Positions 22,960-35,676 of a stretch of 64,000 bases of DNA are shown piece by piece. The position numbers and the translations under genes are program-made. Where the stretch lies: assembly GCA_002104905.1 (NCBI GenBank), contig MCFE01000047.1, forward strand, positions 1-64,000, written 5' to 3'. The notes under the pieces were generated by a model. That model did not search any database and was not told the DNA's origin. It saw nothing but the letters and a program-made list of their open reading frames with translations. The number at the start of each line of letters is the position of its first letter. Positions within the stretch are counted from its first letter, which is position 1. This stretch comes from Basidiobolus meristosporus CBS 931.73 (lineage: Eukaryota > Basidiobolomycota > Basidiobolomycetes > Basidiobolales > Basidiobolaceae).

Positions 22960-24484
22960 TTAATCAAATGGAAGCCGTTTGGCACTTTGTGATGCAGCAA
23001 TAGCGGATGGAACTCTCATGCCACAGCAGGTGGGTGCTTCCTGGCCATAGGCATAAACGTGGGCCACCTCGCAGCAATCGTCATCTTCGTCTGGTACATT
23101 TTGGCTGCCTTCGAATCGGAGTAAAGAGCCGAACATGAAATGCTGCATAATGGGAAGCTTTCCTAGGACTTCTGCTTTGTACATCTTAATCATGCCTGAA
23201 TTGACCTTGTCCCAAGTCTTCACTCCGCTGATGTCGTCCAGCATAGGGGAATGCCATCTAAGTGATGCAGTCTTGACCTGTGTCGATGTTAGCAAAGGGT
23301 TAGCACCGGTGCGATGGCGAGTGCTTAATTGATGCAAGTACATTGTTGACGAACTTGATGCAAGCCAGATACATGTAGTCTTTGGAGAATTCCTCCACAA
23401 TGTCTTGGTCGTGAATGGCCTTGGGGCGAATATGCTTGTGACCTTGGTATTGGTGTTGAGCGAAGAACTTGCAACGCTGGAAATCACGGGTATTTACCTC
23501 GTAGTTGTGCTGCTCCAAACAAAAAAGGCAAAAAGTGGTAGTCGTCAAGTCCCCATACACCGTGAGAGCCGGCAGGCTCCAGCCAGTAGGCGAATTGAAG
23601 CTTTCGCATCAGGTCGATGTATCTAGTACAATGGATACCACCGGTCAATTCACTCTGAATCGATGAAAAGCAACCCGTCTGCCTCTTACCCATAAAACAG
23701 CTTCAGTACCAAGGCAGCGTAATCCTCTTCGTGGATTAGATTCAGCTTCTTGATGCACAACCTGGAAATCAGAGCATGCTTTGTCAACGGCCAAGATCAA
23801 ATAGTCAAGAAGTAAGTAGGAAAAGCCTACATCCAAGCAATGAAGTTCGCCTCATGTCCGGTACCATAGTCGATGCGTCGGTGATTACCAAAGCTCTCAA
23901 CCAGATATTTACTGACCTCTGGGATTGCTTCCTCGGGTACAACATCCTTCAAGAGATCAGAGGCATTCTATATTCGGGTTAGTCCTGAAAGGTCATAAAT
24001 TGGAGTAGTTTTGTGTAGTTTTATCAACCTCGGCTACCCGGTCGTACCATGTTCTAAAGGCAGGATTGCCGAAACGGCTTTGTTCATTGTGCACCGGTTG
24101 GATTTCATCTACCCAGTCGGAAAGCCTCTTGATGATGTTCAATAGCTTCTCTACCACCTACGGGAGTTCGAGAATATACAATCAATGCTCCATAACTTTC
24201 CGATATAACTTGACCCAACGAGGGATAGTGGAGCGACAACAAACCGGGGAAATATGGCAATCTGTTCTTGTTGGCTTTCCAACCACTTGCTCGTTCAAGG
24301 CGATGATAAAACCCAAATACTCCTCATAGCAATCAGACTCTAAGAAGCGAGCCAAGTCTTCTGGGGTAAGAATCTGCCGAGTGGGAACTCGAAAAGTGGC
24401 TTCGTCGCCAGGCGCTGAGTCAATGGTTGGTTTCGAATGTTGGTGCTCATGTTCGTGAGCACAGCTTGGCGAACTAGGCATCAT
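22960..24484 (-). CDS. serine/threonine phosphatase 2A activator (PTPA/Rrd family peptidyl-prolyl isomerase)
   Basis: Seven exons (24484-24245, 24157-24029, 23967-23831, 23761-23690, 23622-23498, 23442-23342, 23277-22960) give 373 residues, in the Rrd1/Rrd2/PTPA range. PTPA loads metal and activates PP2A-type phosphatases and has proline isomerase activity. Conserved blocks in order are [102 protein letters not shown] and [20 protein letters not shown]. The nucleotide-pocket [10 protein letters not shown] motif is intact. The acidic, Cys-containing C-terminal extension (EDDDCCE) is less common. Whether it corresponds to Rrd1 or Rrd2 cannot be decided without a tree. Confidence 0.92.
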
Positions 24485-24728
24485 GGAAGTGAAGTCAAAG
24501 CGATATCATCATCTGGTAAGCCTCTAAATCGAATACAAATGAATCTCATCGATTCGAAATTTTCCGAATTTGTTTTTCAAATACAATATGGGATTTATTT
24601 TTTCTTGGGTGTTGGACTGTCCTTTTCGCGCAGTCCAACTACAATCTCTTCATTAATGCTTACACGCAATTCATCTATAAGGGGAGGAGGGAGATCATAC
24701 ATCTAATCGCTCATAAGTCCAGCGATTC

Positions 24729-26433
24729 CTATTTACCAAAGCACTTCTTCAGCAAATGATAAGCCACATCACGGTGGTTCCAGTAGGAAAAATGAGCCCT
24801 TGAGCCAACCAAATATTCGTTGGCCACATAGTGGACAAAGCTCTCCTGTAGCGTAAAGTCTATGCGATGCGAGAGATCAGGGCACTGGTTGAATAGAACT
24901 GCTCGGTCTACAGACGAAGCCTCCGGCACTTCTTCATTAAATGCAACAGGCTCTGTGGGTGGACCGTCTATATCGGAGTAAAACTCCCCAAGGACCGTCT
25001 CAACAGTGTCTTCCAACTCGCTTAGCCCTTCACCCTCGCTGCTTTCCAGGGGTGTAGGAGAGATGATGCTGAATTTTTCCGCTAGATACATCACGGTACC
25101 CAAGAATCGGCGTGTGGTGGAGCTTTGCTCCTTGTCGTCCATCTCACTTGACTGCTTTTGCTCCGATTCACTCGACTCACCAGCTGGATTGGGGTCTTGT
25201 GTGAGATCGATGACCTCCATTTTTCTCCGCTTTGGTATGTCGCTATCTTCCTGCTCCAACAGGGAGCTGGAGGCTCTCTTTTCAATTTCAACCTGGGTGT
25301 ATCCAAACACTGTGGCCATCTGCCGGGAGAACACCTCCTTGGCTTGGTTGAGGGATGGTAAGCTCGGAATTATGGAGTTCATACTAATGGGAAACCGACT
25401 ATCGTAGAAATTTTCCAAAACCACAGGCGGAATGGTCTTGTATTCAGTATCTATTAAAGGCTCCAACCGATAGCCCTGTAGGATTGTGTTAGATGAGTCT
25501 ATGTATCGAGAGGATCGTAAAATGAGACATTACTATCGGGTCATATTGGTGGAAGATATTGTACAGTTCGCAATAATCCGGCAGGCGATAGGTGTCGAAG
25601 GTTTGATCTCTCATGACCATGACGGCGCCGAGAGGACTTCCGAATGTAAAGAGGTTGCGTGGCTTAAATAGAAGCTTTGTCACCTCAAATCTCAAACAGT
25701 CACGGCCATCGGCATTGACCCCTTCTTCTTGATGTGATAGAATATCATACACACATACCCCTCCCAGGCTATACCCGATGACCGAAAACTCTCCGGTATA
25801 ATACGGATGCTTTTCCATAAATGCTTCGTACTCTGCGTTCAATGCCTTGGCGACGATATCGATGATCTTCTGACCGTGGCGGTTGGTGAAGTAGTACAAT
25901 ACATCGGCTATAATATCGTTGTTGACACGTCTTACTGCAGGGCAGGTTGGAAGTGTGATGGAATTCATCCGCCTGGATACAACGTTTAGTTTGTTTCTGA
26001 ATGTGTGGCAAGCATACACTTACATGTCGACAATATCGTGAAGCACATTGTGCCATTCTAGAGGTCAAATTATAAGTAAGCCATGGCCTGGTGTACTACA
26101 ACCAGAGGAATTCCTACCTAGAGGGATAACTTCGACAGAACCTTGGACTTCGGGGAATTTAGCTGCCACCACTTCTTTGATGTTCTCACGAAACTGCTCC
26201 ACTATCATTCAGCGCTGTTGGTTAAGATTTCCGGTTGAGAACGTTTCATCTGCGCATTACCTCTCATTATGTACTTTCCTCGATTTCCGATAGTGGGGCC
26301 CATCCCGTGGACCATGAAGAAAACATGCTCAACTGTAGTAGGATGAATGAATTATAGAACTGTGCATATAACCGACTCCTATCTGTTGGAGATAAACTTC
26401 TCACGTACCTTTGTTCTCTGGTGGAGTTTCCAT
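24729..26433 (-). CDS. DDHD-domain phospholipase (PA-PLA1 family), compact form
   Basis: Six exons (26433-26409, 26332-26261, 26201-26118, 26057-26024, 25972-25534, 25475-24729) give 466 residues starting METPPENKVEHVFFMVHG. The DDHD family are intracellular phospholipases A1 acting on phosphatidic acid and related lipids at ER/Golgi membranes. The nucleophile elbow is GYSLGG, preceded by the family strand VFFMVHGMGP and followed by NLFTFGSPLG and the DPIGYRLEPLI block that opens the DDHD domain. The end, HFSYWNHRDVAYHLL, carries the conserved C-terminal histidine and aspartate region. It is shorter than yeast YOR022C (715) and lacks an N-terminal WWE-like extension. An inserted acidic linker holds a basic PKRRK patch. 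The first exon is tiny, and the gene is divergent from VPS8 with under 200 bp between starts. Confidence 0.87.
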
Positions 26434-26622
26434 ATTGTCGGAACAGAGGAAGGCTGTGAGCCAAATGTTACCATCATGCGATATTCATGTTAATCCCGAT
26501 TTAATTAATATTTAAACAGTAAAATGGCTAGATTAAATATCCAATTCATACATGTGAAATACGTGTCTGCCCGCTATCACTTTGCATATCCTGCCTCTTC
26601 ACCTTGCCACGTCTTCCATGTC

Positions 26623-29600
26623 ATGAAAACAGACACTTTTGGAATAGGTAGTTTGACTGACATAGAGTCACGTTTTAATGGTGTCCGTATACCCGAAGTG
26701 GAGCTTCCCGATTCTTCTTCCAAAACGATCGGCAATGCCGTGACTGAACTTTACAAGTTACAAGAAGACCTTCAAATATATCTTCAAGGAGGCCCAATTT
26801 TCGTAGCCAACTTGGAGGCAACCCAAAAAAGCAAGGCCCAGTCGTTACTAGAACAGGTACTGGAGGAAACTGCCCTTTACGAGGAGTTTTTGAGAAATTG
26901 TAAGCGGCAAGGAGGCGTGACACACTCTTGTGTTGGTGGTACTAATGTGTGTTTCTTTTGTAGCGGAGGACCTTCATTTGGACAAGATATTGAACGAATC
27001 CGATAGTGAAGAATTCCTAGGCACCGAAGCACTCGATTCGATATCTGTGGATTCCCCTCTTGATGTACATACACTTTACAACTTCAAAATAGTTGTGGGA
27101 ACTTTCTGTAACCGGAATCCTTTTTGTAGGATACTCAATCCAACGGCTCGCGGCCGAGCTTGCTACGTTCAGGTAGCTCAAAAGTATCTGATGTAAATCT
27201 TTACTCCACCATGGCCCACTCTCCCTCGTCTTTTGAGACCTCCTCTATCTCCTCGCGAAACAACTTCTCTCCAAGCTCTCAAAATACGTTTTCCCCCCGG
27301 ACATTCACTCCAACCCTATCACAAACCGAATACGACGACTTCATATTGGGCGTAGATACTTTGCAAGAGGCAGTCACCACAAGTGCGTTTAGATGGACCC
27401 CCCTCATGAAGATATCGAGTCACTTGTATTCAGACAGCATCAAGCATGAAATTGGCTTGCCATCTGTCTTGGCGGTAGCATTTTTCATTAGTAGTCATCG
27501 TGGTCGAATCTTCAGAAGAAACTGATGTTTTGATTGTCATTCTAGGCAAGTGGGTATATCGCTGTAGGCACCTCACGTGGATTTATTTTGCTGTATGACT
27601 TCTACCAAAATTTCGTTAGAACCCTAGACCCCAACTCCCTAGGTATCGCAGACATGTATGATTGCAACCGAGCATGATCTTGCTAACCCTCGACTCTAGA
27701 TTGCGGAGGAGTTTCGTCCTTGGCCATATCCTCGGATCATTCGGCTGTTGTTTGCGGATACGAGAGAGGCCACATCGCCATGTGGGATATCCAGAATGGC
27801 TCGCTGATCAGATCCATAACACCAATGAAACGAGGCCCTTCCCTCATCCGGAAAAATGGCCATCGATATGGGGCAAGCATCGTTCACGTCTCTTTCGTTG
27901 GAGCCGGAAAGAACAAGGTTGTCTCTGGTGACGATCAGGTACCCTAAAGGTCGAGATCAACCTGTGCATTGCCAAGTTCGCTAAATGAATTTTCAAAGGG
28001 AATGGTGTTCATTCACTTGATTTCCAAAGTCATGCTGGTCAAAAATGTAGAGACCACTCGGCTTTTGGGAAAACCACAAGAAGCAGTCGAGAAAGCTTCT
28101 CCACAAACGACTATTTTGGGTCTATCGGTACTCCCGTATGGTGAAGTGCAGCACGTGACTGACTCGCATGGGTTGATGGCCATCATCACCCCCCACAAAG
28201 TAACGTCATAACAACATGGTTGCTCGTAGGTAAAAGTGCTGACAGCCCGTACTCTAGTTACTTATTATACAGACCAAGCCCAGCCCCGAGATTGTACTCA
28301 AAGTGAAAAGGGAAATGCTTGATGCGGAGACGATAGCCAAAAATGACGAACATTTATCTGGCTGTATTGCTTGGTACCCTTCCGTCAAGAGAAGAGTTGG
28401 TAATGTCCCCTCGTTGAGTTTATCTGGAAATTCCGCTAACAATGATTGGCTTACAGTGCAAGAGCAAACAACCGATCCCCTACTAGCATTTTCATGGAAC
28501 GGCTACTTGTGTATTATCAATGTCAAGAATACTAACAGCCCACCCGCAGCTTCGCGTAAAAGAGGCCCAAACATGCAGTTTGTAAAACTTGGCGAGTGGA
28601 ACAACGACGCCTCGATTGTGGGCTTACAGTGGTTGAGTTACCAGGTATTCCCTTGCTAAGCACTCTTTGCGGCAAACCCATTGATCTCATGACCATCACT
28701 ATATAGATTTTGATTGTGATAACCAACGATGAGCAAGTGATCGCCTTCGATCCTAGAAAGATGCAAGAGTTGGAGCGGTGCAGCATCAGCACCTACAAAC
28801 TAATCTATCGAGACTTGTTTAATGCCCCTATGAAGGAATGGTTGAGCCAACAATCTGCTACTGCTCACATGGAGATGGCTTACTATCATAGTGTTCGCTC
28901 GCATCGAGGCAAGCTTTTCGCATTGGTAATTTGGGAATTTAGAGTTTGTCCCTTGTACTTCCATCTAACCATGTTGTGAATAGGGGGTGGACCAACTTTA
29001 TTTTGGCGTCATTTTATCATGGTCAGATCGAATTGTGTCTCTGATGGACGAGGGCGACTATATTAGAGCCATTCGTTTGGTTACCTCTTTCCTCTCGGGA
29101 GATTTCAATCTAGCTGTTACTGGGCTTCCTGATGATGAGGAAAGCCGCATCGTGCTGATAGGTGAGAAGCTTTTGGAGCTTATATCGGCGTCGTTGAACT
29201 ATGCCTTTTCCACAGAAAGATCCCTGGAGATTGCCGATGATAGTGAGCTATCGACGTTGGAGCCACACTACGCCATCCTTTGCCAATCTTGTTTTGACGC
29301 GTGCCTGAGCATGGATGCGGCGGACTTTTTGTTCAACACTGTTTATGAAAAGTACATTGATTTCGGATATCAAGCAGTATTCATCTCAACGCTCGAACCC
29401 TATATCCTCGAAGATAAGATCAAGGATCTTCCACCCTCGGTGATGCTTGATTTTGTTAAACACTACTCCAGTCAACCAGCCACTCTTCCTCAATTAGAGC
29501 AGTGTATCTTGCACATGAACCCATACGGCATTGACATTGACCGAGTCCTCTCTGTAAGCCGGACTGAAGGATTGTATGACGCATTGATTTATGTCTGGAA

Positions 29601-32073
29601 TCGAGGAGTCAAGGACTACACCAGCCCGATCGTGGAGTTGATCAGCGCAGCCTTGTGGCCACAGATGGATAATATATTTAGAGAGACGCTGTTGAACAGA
29701 AACAGCATCCCATCTCCCGAATCGCAGGATACAGAAATAGAAAAAGCGATTGTCTCGAAACTATTTGCCTACATTGAACACATTCTGACCGGAAGATGGT
29801 ATCCTGATGGGTCAAGCATTCCGCCCGAGGACTCGGTTGAAGCTCGTCTATCGGTGTACCAATTCCTGTTCTCTCCCGGAGTGGCCGAGTGGGTCGAAAA
29901 GGCGGGACAGATTGCGAAGATTGCCCAGCAGACTCAGGGTAATCAGTCAAAGTACCCTTATTTAAGTTTGTTGCTATCGTTTGATGTAAGCCAGCTGTTG
30001 CTGGTCCTGGAAAATGGTTTGGATGACGGCTTTTTTGACAACACGCCAACCGAGGAGGAGGATTTCCAGCATGTCAATCATTTGATCAACAGGCAGCAAA
30101 TAGTGGATGCCTTGCTCGTTATTGCTGCGCCTGACTCTACACCCTACACAAACCATATCTACTGCTTTGTCGCCCAGAGCATATTCAGATACAAGGACTC
30201 TGTTAAGTTATCTGACGAATGCCTGCACAATATCCTGGTTCATCTCACCACCAATAAACCGGCGAATACACGGCTGGAACGTCAAAAAGCTGCCCAATGC
30301 CTGCTGAAGGTCTACACGCCCCACGACGAGGGAAGTCTCACGCGGCTATACGAAGATGCCGGATTCTACCGGATTCTCGAAAACATCTACAAGAAGGGAA
30401 GGAAGTACGGACTGGTCATCACCACCTACCTCAAAGATGAGGAGCGAAAACAGGCGGTGTTTGGTTGCGTTCGAGCCTTTTTGGCCAACAGAGGAAGCAG
30501 ATTAAATGAGGATGAGCAGAACGAGGTCAGAAAGGCGTTGCTAGAGAACATCGAGCAGCTTGTTGCCATCAGTCCCCAGGAAACCGCTGGAATGATGCGG
30601 CTATATTTTAGAAGCGCCCATCATTTAGTCATTCGCCAACTAGAGTCCAAACCACAGACATTGCTGATCTATCTAAGGGCGGTTCTTGATCCGAAACCCG
30701 AGAATGAAACGTTCGCCGATGCGCCGGAACGAATTCCCTCTGAGATACACGAGCTATATATCTCCATGCTATGTACACGTGACCCCGGCTCCGTTCTCCC
30801 ATATCTACAACGTCGCCAAGGGAATGAGTATCGGATGGAGAAGGTTCTGCAGCTGTGTCAGCAGCATTCGGTGTTAGATGCAGTTATATGGATTCAAGAG
30901 ATCACCGGGAACGTCGTGGGAGCACTGAAGATGGTGATAGGCATTATCAACGAGCGCGTAAAGATCCTTATTGATATGATTGAGGCCAAGGAGATCGATA
31001 AGTGGAGCACGGACGAACAGCAAGTGGTCAGAAACGCCACCATCAAGATCATGGGCGCATTTAAGGTTGCAATCCAGCTGTGTGAACGGGCTAGTCAAAA
31101 GGCGAATCTTAGGGCAGCAAATGCCAAACTTCAAAACCCACCAAAATCCGACTACTTTCAAGAAGCAGATGAGGTCGAGACCCTGTGGTTTTTGTTGCTG
31201 AGTACCTGTGTAGATGCGTCTAAAAATATCACCAAGGTTACATCTCCGCTGGTGGGGGAAGACCCCACTCGGGAAACACCAGTAGCTGCCAAGACCATTG
31301 GGTTGTCCCTTGACCCTAGCTCGCTATCGTCGTCAACATCACCAAGCCAGTTGATTGGGCATATTGTCAGTTCCTTCAAGATTTATTTACAAACCATCCT
31401 GAACACGCTGCTCTATACCACTTCACCAGCCTCGACATTGTCCCTCCCCCGCCTTCTTCTTCGACTCATACAGTCCGACTCAATTGGAGAAGACCAGGAC
31501 TCCGGCATACAGACCGTAGCGGAATTCCGGGACGTTTTCTATGGGATCCTGGATACTTACAAATATGAGGGACAGCTCCTAGAGATGACCAACAAATTGG
31601 TTGATCGGGATCTTTTCAGCGGGGTGGAACTAGCCACTAAATACCGGTTCCGTGGGTGGAGACTCTCCCGAGGCAGATGTGAGCTATGTAGCAATGCTCT
31701 TTGGAGCATAGGTTTACAAAAAAGATCCCCGAAACTAGCGGAGCAGCTTGATATGGAATCGGAGGATAGTGCCTCCGTTAGTGCAACTCCATCCAGCCCA
31801 ACGAGTAAATCCCTTGCATCACCCAATGGAAAGGCTCCATCTACGACTGCCTCCTCCCATTCACCAATACCCCTCACACCTACCACCTCCGAGCAACCAA
31901 TCCCCAGTAACCCCGGTTCCACCGAAATCATTCTGTTTAGATGTGGCCACGGTTACCATCGGCATTGCGCAGAGTCCCTCAGCAGAATCGATGGCGGTTC
32001 CGATTGCAGGCTCTGTGCAGAGCGGAAACATCACAACTCTTCCCGAAGTCTTGGGAGCCGGTTGGGCTGGTGA
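26623..32073 (+). CDS. VPS8: CORVET subunit VPS8 (WD40 N-terminus, C-terminal RING-H2)
   Basis: Ten exons (26623-26899, 26964-27064, 27130-27474, 27546-27642, 27700-27938, 27999-28199, 28273-28399, 28457-28644, 28707-28925, 28984-32073) give 1627 residues. Vps8 binds Rab5 and, in the CORVET complex, tethers early endosomes. The N-terminus is low-complexity; WD40 blades follow (IAVGTSRGFILLYD, GVSSLAISSDHSAVVCGYERGHIAMWD, HVSFVGAGKNKVVSGDDQ). The large last exon encodes the helical solenoid starting near MDEGDYIRAIRLVTSFL. It ends in a RING-H2-like zinc domain: CELC, then a Ser/Pro-rich insert, then CGHGYHRHC and CRLC. Another in-frame ATG lies at 26524 and would add 33 residues. Intron 28400-28456 (57 nt) has no stop in frame, so its retention would insert 19 residues. 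Confidence 0.92.
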
Positions 32074-32722
32074 ATGGAGTGCGTCGACATGAGCAAATTA
32101 ATTAAATAAATTCCACTCGATTGTACTATCAGGGACGGTTCTTGGCGAATGCCTATTTTGGTATGGGGTAATGTGCATATACGCTATACAGATCGAACTA
32201 GCCTTGAGGAAACGCGGCAAGCAAGACAGACATCTCCGTTTACACTTCAACACGCCAAGAACAATGTGTGTTCCTTCAACAACGGCCATGCATCTCTCGT
32301 GATAGGGTGGACGGAATCAAGCGAATATGGAATCATCAGATACTTCCACTTGGCGCCAATGCTGCCCTTAAAATAAGGGATCCATTACAATTGCTGATAC
32401 TACGTGTATTGGATTGAGCAAATTCCTCCTATTTCTACCAATCACATCTTGAGTTACCCGAAAGACCAGTCTATTACGACCACTGAATACATTCCAATTA
32501 CATAAGAGTATCATTTTGGTGGATGTTGATTTGTACAGCTAGAAAGCAGTGCCTTGATAATCGAATAGCAGAGAATGAAACATATACGTAAACCACCTGA
32601 GCCCTGGCTTAATTTTTGGTCTCACTAGATTTGCCAGGGCTTCGAACAATCACTCTATAAGACCCACCTGATGTTTTCGGTGGGAGCCTCGTTTTGTATC
32701 CTTTTCATTTTCTCTAATCAAC
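32074..32722. other. intergenic region, actin promoter
   Basis: No gene is supported. It lies between the VPS8 stop and the actin start, and contains the actin TATA-like element at 32656. Confidence 0.6.
32656..32661 (+). promoter_or_regulatory. TATA-like element of actin gene
   Basis: TATAAG lies 67 nt before the actin ATG, a normal distance for a fungal core promoter. It is assigned by position and motif only. Confidence 0.4.
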
Positions 32723-34031
<1,309 letters not shown>

Positions 34032-34680
34032 GCACTTCCCAACCAGCTTCAACCCCATCCTCGTTACTTCAATAAATAAAATTGCACATATCTTTAATCC
34101 AATGAATGTGGCCCCCCCCCTCGGTCGCTTGCGTCATGATTGGTCTGGTCGATCCGGGTAGACGGGTTCGTCTGTGACGTCGGATCAAGTTGGCCAGTGT
34201 TGAGGCGAAGTTCGGCTTTTCTTGAGGTCACCTGGATCTGTGATTACTCTCCCTCTCAAGGGCTACCTTTCACGGCAACGAGGGTATGATGCTGGGAAGA
34301 TTGATGGAATAGTGTGGTATCCGTACTTGCGAGCGTCTAGACAGAAGATTTGACTGCGCTAAGAATCCGGTCATTCCATGCACAACAAACTGACCGCATG
34401 CGGTCGCCTACGCTACTGGTTAATACCAAGCCAACCTCGACAGGATTTATGCTTATCAACCGTATCTTGGATTATCAGCCAAACTGGTCGAATCTAATCA
34501 GGGGTAATATATTGCCTGTAAATCGAGTGGTCGCCAAGGGGAATTCCAGTATCATGCTCGTTTTCCAACAGTAGAAATGCCAAAATAGATTCACATGGTG
34601 GTAACGCATTCGTTGCTTTTCATATGTCTGAGGGTAAATCGCTCAGACGGGCTTATTGGATTTGCTGATGGTATTGATTG

Positions 34681-35075
34681 TTGTAAATTTGTACTTGCAC
34701 CTAAATACTTACATTAACTTGGTCATCTAAAACTTAGTTTATCAACATTTCTTGCCAAATTTTCTGTTGGGATTCACTTTGTTTATTTTCATCGAAATTT
34801 CTGGCACCCAGAACATCAAGATCCTTATCCAAAGCCCCCAAACGTTGCACACATGTTTTTGGAACCTTCTTGATACTAAGCTACACGCCTTTTTTCCAAA
34901 ACCTTGGAGAAGTATAAATGCCACTTTTACACTCACTACATCATCAAGTGAAGACCACAAAGTCCACCAGTTCTCCCAATTGCACCCAATATCTCCAGAA
35001 CTTTCACAACATTGATACCTTATCAAAGCAATCTTGTGATGGAATTCCACTCTAAATATAATCATCCATTCTGTA
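34681..35075. repeat. diverged repeat, copy A
   Basis: Full-length copy of a roughly 370-395-bp unit. It shares with copy C, in the same order, the blocks AATACTTAC, TTGGGATTCACTT, GGCACCCAGAACAT, TTGCACACATG, TCATCAAGTGAAGACCACA and CCAATATCTCC, at about two-thirds identity by eye. No terminal repeats or coding capacity were recognised. It is probably a decayed transposable-element fragment. Confidence 0.6.
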
Positions 35076-35117
35076 TTGCTCAAAACTTTACCAAGTACTA
35101 ATAGCTAGGCATATATG

Positions 35118-35306
35118 CAAGTGTCAATATTGCCGTTCACCTCAATACTTACATCAACTTGATCTGAGCTTTGCTTTTCCTGATCAAGTTCTCTGTCACA
35201 ATATACTTTATTTGGCTTTCACCAAAATGCCAGATACCTAGAATGTGCTATTTCTTGTTATCCAAAGGATCACAAGCTTTGTACAAAGTTTTTCATGCTA
35301 TTTATG
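35118..35306. repeat. diverged repeat, truncated copy B
   Basis: Only the first half of the unit is present: CACCTCAATACTTACATCAACTT, the CTTTATTTGGCTTTC block and CAGATACCTAGAATG correspond to blocks in copies A and C. The 3' half is missing and copy C follows directly. Confidence 0.45.
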
Positions 35307-35676
35307 TTGTAAAAATTCGCAATTACACCAAAATACTCACCTAACTTAGTGACTTGGATCATTACATGCAAATCTTAGAGAATTCTGAGCAAATTCCTTG
35401 TCGGGATTTACTTGGAATATTTTCAGCAAAACATCAGGTACCCAGAACATGAAATTTTGTTAAGTTATCCAAACAGCCCCAAACTTTGCACACATGCTCT
35501 TTGGACCTTCCTAAACATATTCTACGTATTTTTTCTGCTAAGAACATGTAGCAGCATAAATACTACTTCGACATTCAATAAATCATTAAGTGAAAACCAC
35601 ATAATCCTAGCTTGTTCTCCCAATCAATTCCAATATCTCCAAAACTCTTACAGCATTTTGCATAGCTTTAGAAAGC
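35307..35676. repeat. diverged repeat, copy C
   Basis: Same orientation and block order as copy A, starting TTGTAAAAATTCGCAATTACACC and running through GTCGGGATTTACTTGG, CAGGTACCCAGAACAT, CTTTGCACACATG, TCATTAAGTGAAAACCACA and CCAATATCTCCAAAACT. Confidence 0.6.

Noticed and set aside
34742-35083. 113-residue minus-strand Trp/Cys-rich frame
   Set aside because: Lies in repeat copy A; the frame is not kept in copy C, so it is probably chance or a relic.
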